Positions 1 through 8,800 of a stretch of 64,000 nucleotides of DNA are shown in pieces. The stretch is taken from assembly GCF_024790395.1 (NCBI RefSeq), contig NZ_JAJISC010000002.1:186001-250000 (forward strand). Reading direction: 5' to 3'. The stretch is from Halomonas dongshanensis (lineage in GTDB: Bacteria > Pseudomonadota > Gammaproteobacteria > Pseudomonadales > Halomonadaceae). Positions within the stretch are counted from its first letter, which is position 1. Every line of letters starts with the position of its first letter. The notes under the pieces were generated by a model. The model was not told the origin of the DNA and made no database searches. It was given only the letters and a program-made list of their open reading frames with translations. The position numbers and the translations under genes were made by a program.

Positions 1-43
1 CCTGGCAGCGCACACTTGACCGTAGGGCGTACCCCCGCGCTTG

Positions 44-98
44 CTTGGGTCAACTCGGCGCCGATGGCGCCGACACTGCGCGCTTGGGTCAACTCGGC
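44..98. repeat. 16-bp direct repeat pair upstream of the kinase gene
   Basis: The string cttgggtcaactcggc occurs at 44-59 and again at 83-98, 39 bases apart, in the noncoding stretch before the first gene. It is seen directly. It could be a local duplication or paired binding sites. No function can be assigned, and the left part of this intergenic region is cut by the window edge. Confidence 0.6.
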
Positions 99-173
99 AT
101 GGTGCGGGGTCAAGCGCTGCCGACTGGCGCGCGCCATGCTAGTGCCATCCAAGGACAACACAAGGAGTGACCC

Positions 174-1178
174 ATGAGCGCCGAGCAGTACGACACCCTG
201 GACGATGCCACCCTGACCCGGCTGGCCGAGCACGCCATGACGCGCTATGCGCCGCCCTTTCAGGGCGAGGTCGCGTTATTGTGCCGGTCGGAGAATGCCA
301 CCTTCGTCATTACGGCGGCGGGTAAGCGCTACGCCCTGCGCCTACATCGCGCCAACTACCACCAAAAAGCCGATATCGAAAGCGAACTTGTCTGGCTCGA
401 CGCCCTGAGCGACACCGGTATCCAGGTGCCCGAGGCGATAGCGGATGCCAGCGGTGAGCGCGTACTAACGTTGAGCCTGCCCGATGGCAGCGAGCGTCAC
501 GCGGTGCTCTTTCACTGGATGGAGGGCGAGATGCCAACCACCGAGGTGGACCCGCGCTCGTTCCACCAGCTTGGTCGCATTACGGCCAAGCTGCACGAGC
601 ACAGCCGTGGTTGGACGCAACCCGAAGGGTTTCAGCGCATCGTCTGGAACCACGCCACCATGGTGGGCCCCGAAGGGCACTGGGGCGACTGGCGCGACGC
701 TCCGGGGCTTTCGCTCGATGATAAGCGCGTGGTCGAGACGGCCTTGCGCTACATCGACGAGGCAATGGCCGGGTTTGGCAAGGACGCCTCCCGCTATGGG
801 CTGATCCACGCCGACCTGCGCCTGACCAACCTGCTGATGCACCAGGGCGAAACCCGGGTCATCGACTTCGACGACTGCGGTATGGGGTGGTACCTGCACG
901 ACTTGGCGGCCGCCATTAGCTTCGAAGAGCATCACCCCAACGCCGAGGCCTGGGTCGAGCAGTGGCTGAAGGGCTATGAAGACGTCATCACGCTTAGCGA
1001 AGAGGAGCGCGCGATCATTCCTAGCCTGCTGATGCAGCGCCGCATTCAAATGACCGCTTGGGTGGCCTCTCATGCCGATACCGAAATGGCCAAGAGCCTC
1101 GGCCCCGAGTGGGTGGGCCATACCGTGCGGCTGTGTAAGCGCTATCTGGAGGGCACGCGGCTCCCGATTGGTGCGTGA
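174..1178 (+). CDS. APH-fold phosphotransferase (aminoglycoside/homoserine kinase-like)
   Basis: This 334-residue protein has the aminoglycoside phosphotransferase (APH) fold. The catalytic loop HADLRLTN is at residues 212-219 (His212, Asp214, Asn219), followed by the metal-binding VIDFDD at 229-234. The N-terminal lobe (about 30-120) has the usual beta-rich ATP-binding pattern. The family includes SrkA (stress-response kinase), type II homoserine kinases and choline kinases. The true substrate cannot be read from sequence, and antibiotic resistance is not implied. The ATG at 174 is preceded by AGGAG at good spacing. The gene stands alone, and the next gene is a same-strand AraC regulator 157 bases downstream. 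Family certain, substrate unknown. Confidence 0.85.
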   Translation: MSAEQYDTLDDATLTRLAEHAMTRYAPPFQGEVALLCRSENATFVITAAGKRYALRLHRANYHQKADIESELVWLDALSDTGIQVPEAIADASGERVLTLSLPDGSERHAVLFHWMEGEMPTTEVDPRSFHQLGRITAKLHEHSRGWTQPEGFQRIVWNHATMVGPEGHWGDWRDAPGLSLDDKRVVETALRYIDEAMAGFGKDASRYGLIHADLRLTNLLMHQGETRVIDFDDCGMGWYLHDLAAAISFEEHHPNAEAWVEQWLKGYEDVITLSEEERAIIPSLLMQRRIQMTAWVASHADTEMAKSLGPEWVGHTVRLCKRYLEGTRLPIGA

Positions 1179-1335
1179 TGCACCAGAGCTGAGCAAACGC
1201 TGAAAGGCGAGGCTTTTTAACAAGGCGTGAGAGACGAGGTTGAGCGGCGGAGGCTTCGCCACGTAAGCGAACAGATGGAGTGGCGCGAATATTGCTCGGC
1301 ATTGCCATTTACTCGTTTACGTTTCAGAGGCCGCC

Positions 1336-2409
1336 ATGTTCACCTCTTCGCTTCATCCAGCACTGATGGACGCCGCTCCCGCCACGGCTACCGGCAATCG
1401 TGGCGTGCTGTCGGCGGCGGCTTCAGGGCTTGGCAGTTTCATCACCCGTCACGGCGGGGATATCGATCACGTGTTTGGGGTCAGCGGCATTGACCCTGCG
1501 CTATTGGCGAGCCCAACGCTGAGCCTTGGGCTCGCCAACTACTGCCAGGTCATGGAAGAGGCTGCCAGCCACGCCCACTTCGATAACTTCGGCCTGCACT
1601 ACGGCAAGCAGTTCAAGCCTCAGGCGCTTGGGTTGATTGGCTATATCGGGCTTTGCTCGGCCACCTTGGAGCAGGCGCTGGCCAACGTGGTCGCGGCATT
1701 TCCCTTTCATCAGCACGATACCCTGACCCGCTGGGTCGATACCGGTGAATGCTGGCGCTTCGACTACCAGGTGCGCCACGGTGCCATTCTGTGCCGCCGC
1801 CAGGACGCCGAGCTAACGCTAGGGATGATCCTCAATCTGATACGCCATGCTTTAGGACCGCACTGGGCGCCGCGCGAGGTCTACTTCGAGCATCCTCGGC
1901 CCGAACAGTGGCACGAGCACTGCAAGGTCTTCGATGCGCCGGTCTACTTCGAGCAGCCGGTCAATGCGTTAGTGATTCCCAAGCAGGATGTGCGCTGCGC
2001 CATGCCCGAAAGCGACCCCGTTCTCTTGATGGTGCTGCAGGACACCATTCGGCGGCTAAATAGCGTCACTCCCCATCAAGGCATCGTCGAGAAGACCCGC
2101 AGCCAAGTGCAGCTGATGCTGAGCGAAGGTGAGCCGATGCTTGAGCGCGTGGCCGAGCGGCTGGGGATGTCCGGTGGGTCGCTGCAGCGGCGCCTGCACG
2201 ACGAAGCCGTCAACTTCTCTAGCGTGGTGGATGGTGTTCGCCGCGAGCTTGCTGCGCACTATCTGCAGCAAAGAAAGCTCCCCGTTTCCGATATGGCGCT
2301 GCTGCTGGGCTATTCCGAAACCAGCGCCTTCTCCCGCGCGTTCAAACGCTGGTTCGGCGCAAGCCCCCGCCAGTGGCGTAAGGCCGAGGAGGCTTCTCTC
2401 GCAGGTTGA
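1336..2409 (+). CDS. AraC-family transcriptional regulator (arabinose-binding-like N domain)
   Basis: A 357-residue cytoplasmic regulator. The N-terminal two thirds resemble the effector-binding domain of OruR/ArgR-type AraC proteins (Arabinose_bd family). The C-terminal ~95 residues hold the two helix-turn-helix motifs typical of AraC: ...MLERVAERLGMSGGSLQRRL and VSDMALLLGYSETSAFSRAF, with the canonical ending FKRWFGASPRQWR. The length is normal for the group. It converges on the LplT-Aas fusion gene with only seven bases between stop codons. Its target is unknown, since neither flanking gene is a typical metabolic target. Confidence 0.88.
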   Translation: MFTSSLHPALMDAAPATATGNRGVLSAAASGLGSFITRHGGDIDHVFGVSGIDPALLASPTLSLGLANYCQVMEEAASHAHFDNFGLHYGKQFKPQALGLIGYIGLCSATLEQALANVVAAFPFHQHDTLTRWVDTGECWRFDYQVRHGAILCRRQDAELTLGMILNLIRHALGPHWAPREVYFEHPRPEQWHEHCKVFDAPVYFEQPVNALVIPKQDVRCAMPESDPVLLMVLQDTIRRLNSVTPHQGIVEKTRSQVQLMLSEGEPMLERVAERLGMSGGSLQRRLHDEAVNFSSVVDGVRRELAAHYLQQRKLPVSDMALLLGYSETSAFSRAFKRWFGASPRQWRKAEEASLAG

Positions 2410-2416
2410 GGTGGTT

Positions 2417-5400
2417 CTAGCGTGCATCATTAGCCAAGCGTTCCTGCGCAAGCGCCTTGGCACCGGCAATATCGACCTTGCCCGAGCCCAAGCGCGGAAT
2501 CGCCTCCACCGTGAACCAGTCGCTGGGGACCATCAGCGCCGAGGTCTTGGCGTCGCGCAGGGCGGCCTTGAGCGCGGCGGCGTCTAGCGGTGTATCGCTC
2601 AATAGGACGATGCGCTCGCCCTTACCGGCATCGGGAACGTTGACCGCCAGAATATCGATCTCGGGATCGGGCAGCACCGCTTTGACCGCCGCCTCTACTT
2701 GGCCCAGCCCCACCATTTCACCGCCCACTTTGGCAAAGCGCGAGTAGCGGTCGACGATGGTCAAGAAGCCATCCTCATCGAGGAAGCCTTTATCATTGGT
2801 CACGTACCAGCGCTGGCCGTCGGCTTCATATAGCGCCTTGGCCGTACGCGCAGGGTCGTCCAGGTAGCCCTGCATTACCTGTGGGCCGTTGATCAGCACC
2901 ATGCCAGCCTGATCGGTGGGCAGTTCGTCGAAGCTTTCGGGGTCGACGATCTTGACGCTGGTGCCGGGCAGCGGCATGCCGACGCTACCCACCTTGGCGC
3001 CGCGCTGCACCTGAAGATAATTGATATCCAAGGCGTCCGGCAGGTTCACCGCTGCCACCGGCGCGGTTTCGGTGGCGCCGTAGCCCTCGAAGATCGGCTT
3101 GTGGAATTTCTCCAAGAACGCTGCGCGCACGCTATCGTCGACCTTTTCCGCCCCGGCGACGACCACGCGCAAGCTGTCGAGCATTAACGGGTGCACTTTG
3201 GGGTTGCGGGCGAACAGACGTAGAAAGGTCGAGGTGGCGCACATGATGGTGGCGCGGTGTTTGGCGACCATCTTGGCGATCCCGGCGGTGTCGGTCGGGT
3301 CCGGGTGGCACACCAGCGGCAGCCCCTCGATCAGCGGCAAGAACTGATTCACCGTCATACCGAAGGCGTGGAACAGTGGCAGCGATGCCATCATCACGTC
3401 ATCGTGCTCGGTATTGAGCGCATCGGACGTCTGCATGACGTTGGCCATTAGGTTGCGGTGGCTCAGCATCACGCCCTTGGGCTGCCCTTCGCTACCGCTA
3501 GAGAAAAGAATCGCAGCCGTCGCCTCGGCGTCGTGGGCGCGGCTAAAGCACAGGCGCAAGAGGGCGGTGGGCAGCAGGCGTACCGCCAGCCACGTCGCTA
3601 CGCGCTCGACGCGGCCTATCGCGCTCATCAGCGTTTCCAGCTCGATCACTTGGCGCCCGGCAAATAGCGCATCAATGTCCACGCCGCGGGCGGTGAGCTT
3701 CTCGACGAAGCGTTTGGAGGTGACGATGGTATCGATCTCGGCCTGCGCCAGTGCCGCACTCAGCGCGTCGCGGCTAGCGGTGTAGTTCAGGTTCACCAGG
3801 GTCTTGCCTGCCAAGAGCGTCGCCATGTTGGCCAACACCCCGGCACTGCTGGTGGGTAGCAATAGCCCCAGGTTCTGGGTATGGCACTGATGGCGCAGAC
3901 GCTTGGCAAGCATGATGCTGCCCGCCAATGCTTTGGCTGCGCTCAGCGGGCGGCTGATCGAATCCACCAGGGCAAGCTCGCCGGGGCGGCGTTTGACGCT
4001 GCGAATCCAGGCATCCGGCAGGGTGTGAAGCTCCTCCACGGCGTATTCCCAAGAGCGCGCGGCCTGCTCGAAGATGCGCCGTTTGAGCACGTCGGCTGGG
4101 GTTTGCTTGGGCAGCGCCTTACCGAAGACGACCACTACCGAGCGGTGCAGCGGGGCGTTACGCAGCGCCTTCAACTTGCTCGACGACCGCGAGAACTGGC
4201 TTCCCCAGAGCCCGCGCAGGTAGAAAGGCACGATCTTGACCTCGGGGTTGGCCATTTCGCAGGCGCGCTCGAAGCCGCGACGAAACTCGCCCAACTGCCC
4301 GGTACGGCTGATCGCCCCTTCGGGAAAGAGGCACACCACTTCGCCCGCGTTCAGCTGCTCGGCCACGGCGGCAAGCGACTGCTGGGCGTTGCTGCCACGC
4401 TCGATGGGAATGCAGCCGAGTGCCTTGAAAAAGCCGCGCAGGTACCAGCGCTCATAGATGCTCTTGAGCATGACGAAGCGCACCGGGCGCGGGCTTGCGA
4501 TCTGTACCATCGCCCAGTCTACCCAACTGATGTGGTTGCCGAGCAGCAGCACGCCGCCCTGCGAGGGCATGTTCTCCAAGCCATGCACGTTCACCCGGTA
4601 GTGGCGGGTGAGCAGAAAACTGAGTAGAAAGCGCACCAAGCTTTGCGGCAGCTTGGCCACGGTATAGAGCCCGCCGACGAACGCCACCACGGCGATCACC
4701 CCGAGCAGATAGCGGCTATCCACCCCCGCCAGGGCAAAGAGCGCAGTGAGCAGCAAAAAACCTAGCATTGCCAGGTTCTGCACCCAGTTATTGGCCGCCA
4801 GCACCGTACCAAGCGTCTTTTCCCCAGCGTGGAACTGGATCAGCGCGTTCAAGGGCACGATGAAAAGCCCGCCCATGGCGCCGATGAAAACGAAGTTGAG
4901 CGCCTGGGCGACAGGCGAGGCGAACAGCGGCAGCATCCAGAGCCCCAACGATACCCCCAGTGCACCGACGGGAATCAGCCCGGTTTCGATGCGATTACGC
5001 GAGAAGCGGCTGGCTAGCATCGAGCCCAGCGCGATGCCGATACCGCTGGCGGCGAGAATACCTTGCAGCACCAACACGCTCTCGATACCCAGCGCGCCCT
5101 TGGCATAGGCGGGAAACGCCGCCAGCAGCACTTGGCCTACCGACCAGAAAGTGGCAAGCCCGATGATCGAGAGCTTGAGCACCGGGTTTTTGGTGACGAT
5201 AGCGAGGTTGGTGCGCGTCGCCTTACCGTGCAGGTAGTGCGAAAACGAGAGTTTCTTCTCTGGCTCGGCGGCGCGATCCAGCGGCAGGCGGTAGAGCAGC
5301 AGCGCTTCGAGCAGGCTGTTGGCGACCAGCAGCCACCCCAGCGGCGCGATACGCCTAAGAATGTCGTCAGGCGAAGCGTTTGGGGTATCGAGGCGTAGTG

Positions 5401-5887
5401 CGAATAGCGCGGTAAAGGCTAGGGTGCCGGCGAGTATGGCGACGATAGTGACTGCTTGAACCAGGCCGTTGGCCTCGGCTAAGCGCGACTTACCGAAAAG
5501 CGTTTTGATCAAGCCGTACTTGGCCGGTGAGTAGAACGCCGACTGCACCGCCAAGAGCAGAGTCAAACCAAAGGCCGCCCAGAACCAGCCCGCGTAGTAG
5601 GCACCAGTGATGCCCAGGGTTATGGCCACCGCTGCCCAGGCAGAAAGGCGCAAAATGCGCACCTTCGGGTACCGGTCAGAGGCAAAGCCCGCTGGAGTAA
5701 ATAGGGCAATGAAAGGCAGTAGGATCAGCGCGTTCACCAGCGCCGTCAGCGTTATCTGGGTAGTGCCATCGAAGCTTTCGAACAGGGTGTTCTGAATGAC
5801 GATCTTATGACCCAAATCGATGAAGGCGTTGAGAAAGATGGCCGCCAGATACGCCCAGGCGCCGGGTAGTCGAAGCAGTCGTTGCAT
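2417..5887 (-). CDS. LplT-PlsC-acyl-ACP synthetase fusion (lysophospholipid uptake and reacylation)
   Basis: A 1156-residue three-domain protein. Residues 1-420 form an MFS lysophospholipid flippase of the LplT type, with about twelve hydrophobic segments. Residues 430-620 are a glycerophosphate acyltransferase (PlsC) domain with NHISWVD (His452, Asp457) and FPEG (521-524). Residues 640-1140 are an AMP-forming acyl-ACP synthetase with the P-loop-like ILFSSGSEGQPKG at 793-805. In E. coli the same activities are split between lplT and aas. The fusion should flip lysophosphatidylethanolamine inward and reacylate it at the inner membrane. The gene is divergent from an HTH regulator, and an inverted repeat lies between them. 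Domain calls are strong, and a fused form is known in many proteobacteria. Confidence 0.93.
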   Translation of the reverse strand: MQRLLRLPGAWAYLAAIFLNAFIDLGHKIVIQNTLFESFDGTTQITLTALVNALILLPFIALFTPAGFASDRYPKVRILRLSAWAAVAITLGITGAYYAGWFWAAFGLTLLLAVQSAFYSPAKYGLIKTLFGKSRLAEANGLVQAVTIVAILAGTLAFTALFALRLDTPNASPDDILRRIAPLGWLLVANSLLEALLLYRLPLDRAAEPEKKLSFSHYLHGKATRTNLAIVTKNPVLKLSIIGLATFWSVGQVLLAAFPAYAKGALGIESVLVLQGILAASGIGIALGSMLASRFSRNRIETGLIPVGALGVSLGLWMLPLFASPVAQALNFVFIGAMGGLFIVPLNALIQFHAGEKTLGTVLAANNWVQNLAMLGFLLLTALFALAGVDSRYLLGVIAVVAFVGGLYTVAKLPQSLVRFLLSFLLTRHYRVNVHGLENMPSQGGVLLLGNHISWVDWAMVQIASPRPVRFVMLKSIYERWYLRGFFKALGCIPIERGSNAQQSLAAVAEQLNAGEVVCLFPEGAISRTGQLGEFRRGFERACEMANPEVKIVPFYLRGLWGSQFSRSSSKLKALRNAPLHRSVVVVFGKALPKQTPADVLKRRIFEQAARSWEYAVEELHTLPDAWIRSVKRRPGELALVDSISRPLSAAKALAGSIMLAKRLRHQCHTQNLGLLLPTSSAGVLANMATLLAGKTLVNLNYTASRDALSAALAQAEIDTIVTSKRFVEKLTARGVDIDALFAGRQVIELETLMSAIGRVERVATWLAVRLLPTALLRLCFSRAHDAEATAAILFSSGSEGQPKGVMLSHRNLMANVMQTSDALNTEHDDVMMASLPLFHAFGMTVNQFLPLIEGLPLVCHPDPTDTAGIAKMVAKHRATIMCATSTFLRLFARNPKVHPLMLDSLRVVVAGAEKVDDSVRAAFLEKFHKPIFEGYGATETAPVAAVNLPDALDINYLQVQRGAKVGSVGMPLPGTSVKIVDPESFDELPTDQAGMVLINGPQVMQGYLDDPARTAKALYEADGQRWYVTNDKGFLDEDGFLTIVDRYSRFAKVGGEMVGLGQVEAAVKAVLPDPEIDILAVNVPDAGKGERIVLLSDTPLDAAALKAALRDAKTSALMVPSDWFTVEAIPRLGSGKVDIAGAKALAQERLANDAR

Positions 5888-5960
5888 AGAGGTTTCGCCT
5901 TGATGGTGTGCTTGGGTCGAACTGTCGGTAATGGGAGCAAAGGATGCAACCTTGAGCTCT

Positions 5961-6005
5961 AAAGTAGCGCTATAGGCATATTTAAGTATCGTTATGTGCT
6001 ACTTT
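5961..6005. promoter_or_regulatory. Inverted repeat in the divergent LplT-Aas / HTH-regulator promoter region
   Basis: AAAGTAGC at 5961-5968 is repeated as its exact reverse complement GCTACTTT at 5998-6005, around an AT-rich 29-base spacer. It lies between the divergent starts at 5887 and 6036, just upstream of the regulator's Shine-Dalgarno. It could be a regulator operator spanning two helical faces or a 5' leader hairpin. The repeat is seen; its function is inferred. Confidence 0.4.
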
Positions 6006-6035
6006 TCATCGTCTAGCCTTTATCAGGAGAACGTC

Positions 6036-6773
6036 GTGTCGCAAACGGCCTCGTTACTCGATACGCTCAAGCGCCAGCTGCGTGCCCAAGGGAAAACCTA
6101 CGCCGACGTGGCCGCCTGGCTCTCGCTCAGCGAAGCCTCGGTCAAGCGCATGTTCGCCGAGCGTCACGTTACCCTGGCTCGGCTCGAGTGCCTCTGTGAC
6201 CACTTAAATCTCGCTTTCGTTGAGCTGGTACAGGCCATGGAGACTGAAGAGCGGCGTTTGCAGGAGCTCACCGACGCCCAGGAGCAGAGTATCGCCGACG
6301 ACCACGAGCTCTTTCTGGTCGCCGTGTGCGTTATCAACGGTTACAGCTTCGACGATATCCACCGTCAGTACCAGTTGAGTGAAAGCGAATGTACCCGGCA
6401 ACTGCTCAAACTCGAGCGTTTGCACCTGATCGAACTGCTGCCAGGCAACCGCATCAAGCGCCGGGTTGCGCCCAACTTTCGCTGGCGCCCTGGCGGCCCC
6501 ATTCAGCGCTACTTCCAGGCGCACATCGCCAATGAGTTCTTCCGCTCGCGCTTCGATAGCGAAAGCGACAAGCTGCTGGTGCTCAATGGCCTGCTCTCCC
6601 GCGCCGGTAACGCCGAGTGGCAGCAGGCCATACAGCGCCTGGCCAAAGAGTTTCACGAGCTATGCGAGCGCGAAAGCGTCCTTCCCATCGAACAGCGCTT
6701 CGGCACCACCTCAGTGCTGGCGGTGCGCCAGTGGCAGCACGGGCTCTTTCGCCACTATGCGCGTAAACAGTGA
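6036..6773 (+). CDS. XRE-like helix-turn-helix regulator
   Basis: The N-terminal 65 residues form a Cro/C1-type HTH: residues around TYADVAAWLSLSEASVKRMF, followed by a second helix set. The C-terminal ~170 residues have no domain I recognise, though a second winged-helix-like segment is plausible around the ESECTRQLLKLERLHLIELL stretch. I start it at GTG 6036, which has AGGAG at 6025-6029 with 6-base spacing. An ATG at 5994 has no ribosome site and lies inside the inverted repeat region. The gene ends at 6773, abutting the convergent LysR stop (TGATCA). Being divergent from the LplT-Aas fusion, it may control that gene (inference). Confidence 0.75.
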   Translation: MSQTASLLDTLKRQLRAQGKTYADVAAWLSLSEASVKRMFAERHVTLARLECLCDHLNLAFVELVQAMETEERRLQELTDAQEQSIADDHELFLVAVCVINGYSFDDIHRQYQLSESECTRQLLKLERLHLIELLPGNRIKRRVAPNFRWRPGGPIQRYFQAHIANEFFRSRFDSESDKLLVLNGLLSRAGNAEWQQAIQRLAKEFHELCERESVLPIEQRFGTTSVLAVRQWQHGLFRHYARKQ

Positions 6774-7709
6774 TCAGGGCGCGTTAGTATCGAGGCTTGC
6801 AGCCTGGGCGATTAGCCACTGGTGGAAACGCTCCACAGCCGGTGGCGCCTTTTCGTTGATTGGTAGGATAAGCGCATAGGAAAGCCCCGATACGAGCGGG
6901 TAAAGCTCCCCGAATGGGCGCACCAGTACACCGCTTTCCAAGCGATCTACAATCAGCGGGTAGCTCGCCAATACAACACCATGCCCCGCGATGGCTTGGT
7001 CCAGTGCCATACTGTAGAGCGAGTAGCGGCGCTGTTGGGGAAGAGCGGGCTGTGGCTTGCCTGCCTGATGAAACCACTCAGGCCAGCCCGTTGCTCCATC
7101 CGAGTTAGAAGTGCACCAGTCGACAGTCAGCAGGGTTTGAAAAAGTAAGTCTTCGGGAGCTTTGATATGCTGGGTTTTAAGAAGCTCGGGCGAACAGACC
7201 GGATAAAGTACGTCCTGGCACAGGGGGGCACTGTTGACGCCGGGCCAGGGCGGGCGGCCGTAGCGTAGTGACAGCTTTGCTCGGCTGGATCGCCACGAAG
7301 AAGGCGTTAGACGCGCATCAGCATCCAAAGAGATACGAATAAGGGGTTCGCTCTCTTCGAACGCGGCCAAGCGTGGCAAAAGCCACAGTTGCAAGAACGA
7401 CGGTGGCGCGCTGATCAATAGCTCGAAATGTTCCCCAGGGCGCTGCGTTGCCTGCTCAACGCCGCTCGCGATACGTAAAAGCCCGGCTTCGACCTCCGCC
7501 GCCAACAGTTGCCCTGCTGGGTTGACTACAACACCGTTTGCTTGACGTTCGAATAGCGCCACTCCCAGGCGTTGTTCGAGTTGCTTGACCTGACGGCTGA
7601 TGGCTCCAGGGGTAACGTTGAGCTGGACTGCTGCCCGCTTGAAACTCTGCTCCTTTGCGGCTTGATAAAATGCACGAAGAGCGTTTAGAGGAAGTCTTTC
7701 TATTCGCAT
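6774..7709 (-). CDS. LysR-family regulator (GcvA type)
   Basis: A 311-residue LysR-type regulator. The winged HTH is at residues 5-65, with RLPLNALRAFYQAAKEQSF and SRQVKQLEQRLGVALFER, the GcvA/AmpR subgroup signature. A substrate-binding-like co-inducer domain follows (about 90-300). It is divergent from the EamA-type exporter, with about 95 bases between start codons, the classic arrangement in which the LysR protein controls its neighbour. Its stop codon directly abuts that of the convergent XRE-like gene. The inducer is unknown. Confidence 0.9.
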   Translation of the reverse strand: MRIERLPLNALRAFYQAAKEQSFKRAAVQLNVTPGAISRQVKQLEQRLGVALFERQANGVVVNPAGQLLAAEVEAGLLRIASGVEQATQRPGEHFELLISAPPSFLQLWLLPRLAAFEESEPLIRISLDADARLTPSSWRSSRAKLSLRYGRPPWPGVNSAPLCQDVLYPVCSPELLKTQHIKAPEDLLFQTLLTVDWCTSNSDGATGWPEWFHQAGKPQPALPQQRRYSLYSMALDQAIAGHGVVLASYPLIVDRLESGVLVRPFGELYPLVSGLSYALILPINEKAPPAVERFHQWLIAQAASLDTNAP

Positions 7710-7805
7710 AGGCTGATTTTTCCTGAGCCTCTGGTTGATAACTAATCGTTTGTACGACGCTGAATGCCTTGTTGCAATGGCCTTTTATTGCAGGGAGGAG
7801 AAGCC

Positions 7806-8744
7806 ATGGGCTTCAAGCGTTCCGTTTTATCATCGAATAGCTCGCCATCTAGTCTTGTTTGCGAGCGAAAGTCGGTCGATATTCAGGCCGCTTCACTGAT
7901 GGTCGTGTTTTGCCTCGTGTTAGGTTTTCAGCAGGTGGCTATCAAAGGCGTGGCTGAAGAAATATCGCCCCTAGTGCAAATTGCCCTGCGTACCTCAATG
8001 GCAACACTCATCATCATTGTGTTTGCGTGCTTCAAAGGTATTGGATGGAGAGATGTCCGTTGCCATTGGCGGCCTGGCGTGCTGGTTGGTTTGGGCTTTA
8101 CCGGCGAGTTTGCTTTTCTTGCCTGGGGTCTTGGTCACTCCCTGGCCTCTCATATGTCGGTGTTTTTATATACTGCGCCTATCTTTGCCGCCTTAGGGCT
8201 TCACGCCTGGGTACCCGGTGAACAGCTTGGTAAGCGCCAGTGGTGGGGTGTTGGCCTAGCCTTTATGGGCATGGTGATCGCCATGGCCCCAGGGCAAATA
8301 TCGCAGGAGCAGTGGCGAGACATTCTCTTTGGCGACTTCCTGGGACTTTTAGCCGGGCTTTGTTGGGCCGCCACTACTGTGATCATTCGTAAAAGTTCAC
8401 TGTCCGAAGCTCCTGCCGAGTTGACCCTAAGTTATCAACTTAGTGTCACTGCACTTTTGCTTCTGCCCATTGCACTGTTGTCGGGCGAACTGATGGCTGC
8501 GCGATTCACCCCGCTAGCACTTTCCAGTCTAGGGTTTCAAACGCTGGTCATCTCTTGTGCCGCATTGCTACTTTGGTTCTCTTTGTTGCGTCGCTATCGC
8601 GCCTCGCAGCTTGGCGTATTCTCGTTTCTAGCACCGCTTTTTGGCGTGCTATTTGGTACGCTACTGCTCCAAGAGCCGCTGAGTGCCAATTTCTTGATAG
8701 GTGGTAGCGCCATTTTATTCGGTATCGTACTGGTTATGCGCTAA
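7806..8744 (+). CDS. EamA-family (DMT) transporter
   Basis: A 312-residue inner-membrane protein with about ten hydrophobic segments and two EamA repeats, typical of drug/metabolite exporters. I start it at ATG 7806 because GGAGGAG at 7794-7800 sits at ideal spacing; an upstream ATG at 7764 would add 14 non-membrane residues without a ribosome site. It is divergent from a LysR regulator, so regulated export of an amino acid or other small metabolite is likely. The substrate cannot be inferred. GC is slightly lower than in neighbouring genes. Confidence 0.88.
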   Translation: MGFKRSVLSSNSSPSSLVCERKSVDIQAASLMVVFCLVLGFQQVAIKGVAEEISPLVQIALRTSMATLIIIVFACFKGIGWRDVRCHWRPGVLVGLGFTGEFAFLAWGLGHSLASHMSVFLYTAPIFAALGLHAWVPGEQLGKRQWWGVGLAFMGMVIAMAPGQISQEQWRDILFGDFLGLLAGLCWAATTVIIRKSSLSEAPAELTLSYQLSVTALLLLPIALLSGELMAARFTPLALSSLGFQTLVISCAALLLWFSLLRRYRASQLGVFSFLAPLFGVLFGTLLLQEPLSANFLIGGSAILFGIVLVMR

Positions 8745-8800
8745 GCGACTCGAATGCGTTTCGTATTTTTCCTTTAAGAATTTTCCCTAAGAGTGTTTCT

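Noticed and set aside
174-1178. Antibiotic-resistance aminoglycoside kinase
   Set aside because: Only the APH fold is supported; context and sequence fit housekeeping SrkA/homoserine-kinase-like proteins equally or better.
465-1262. 265-codon open frame on the minus strand opposite the APH-fold kinase
   Set aside because: It is antisense to a clear enzyme with intact motifs, shows no domain or ribosome site, and long antisense frames are common in high-GC DNA.
3881-4627. 248-codon plus-strand frame inside the LplT-PlsC-synthetase fusion
   Set aside because: It overlaps the conserved PlsC domain in antisense and has no recognisable features.
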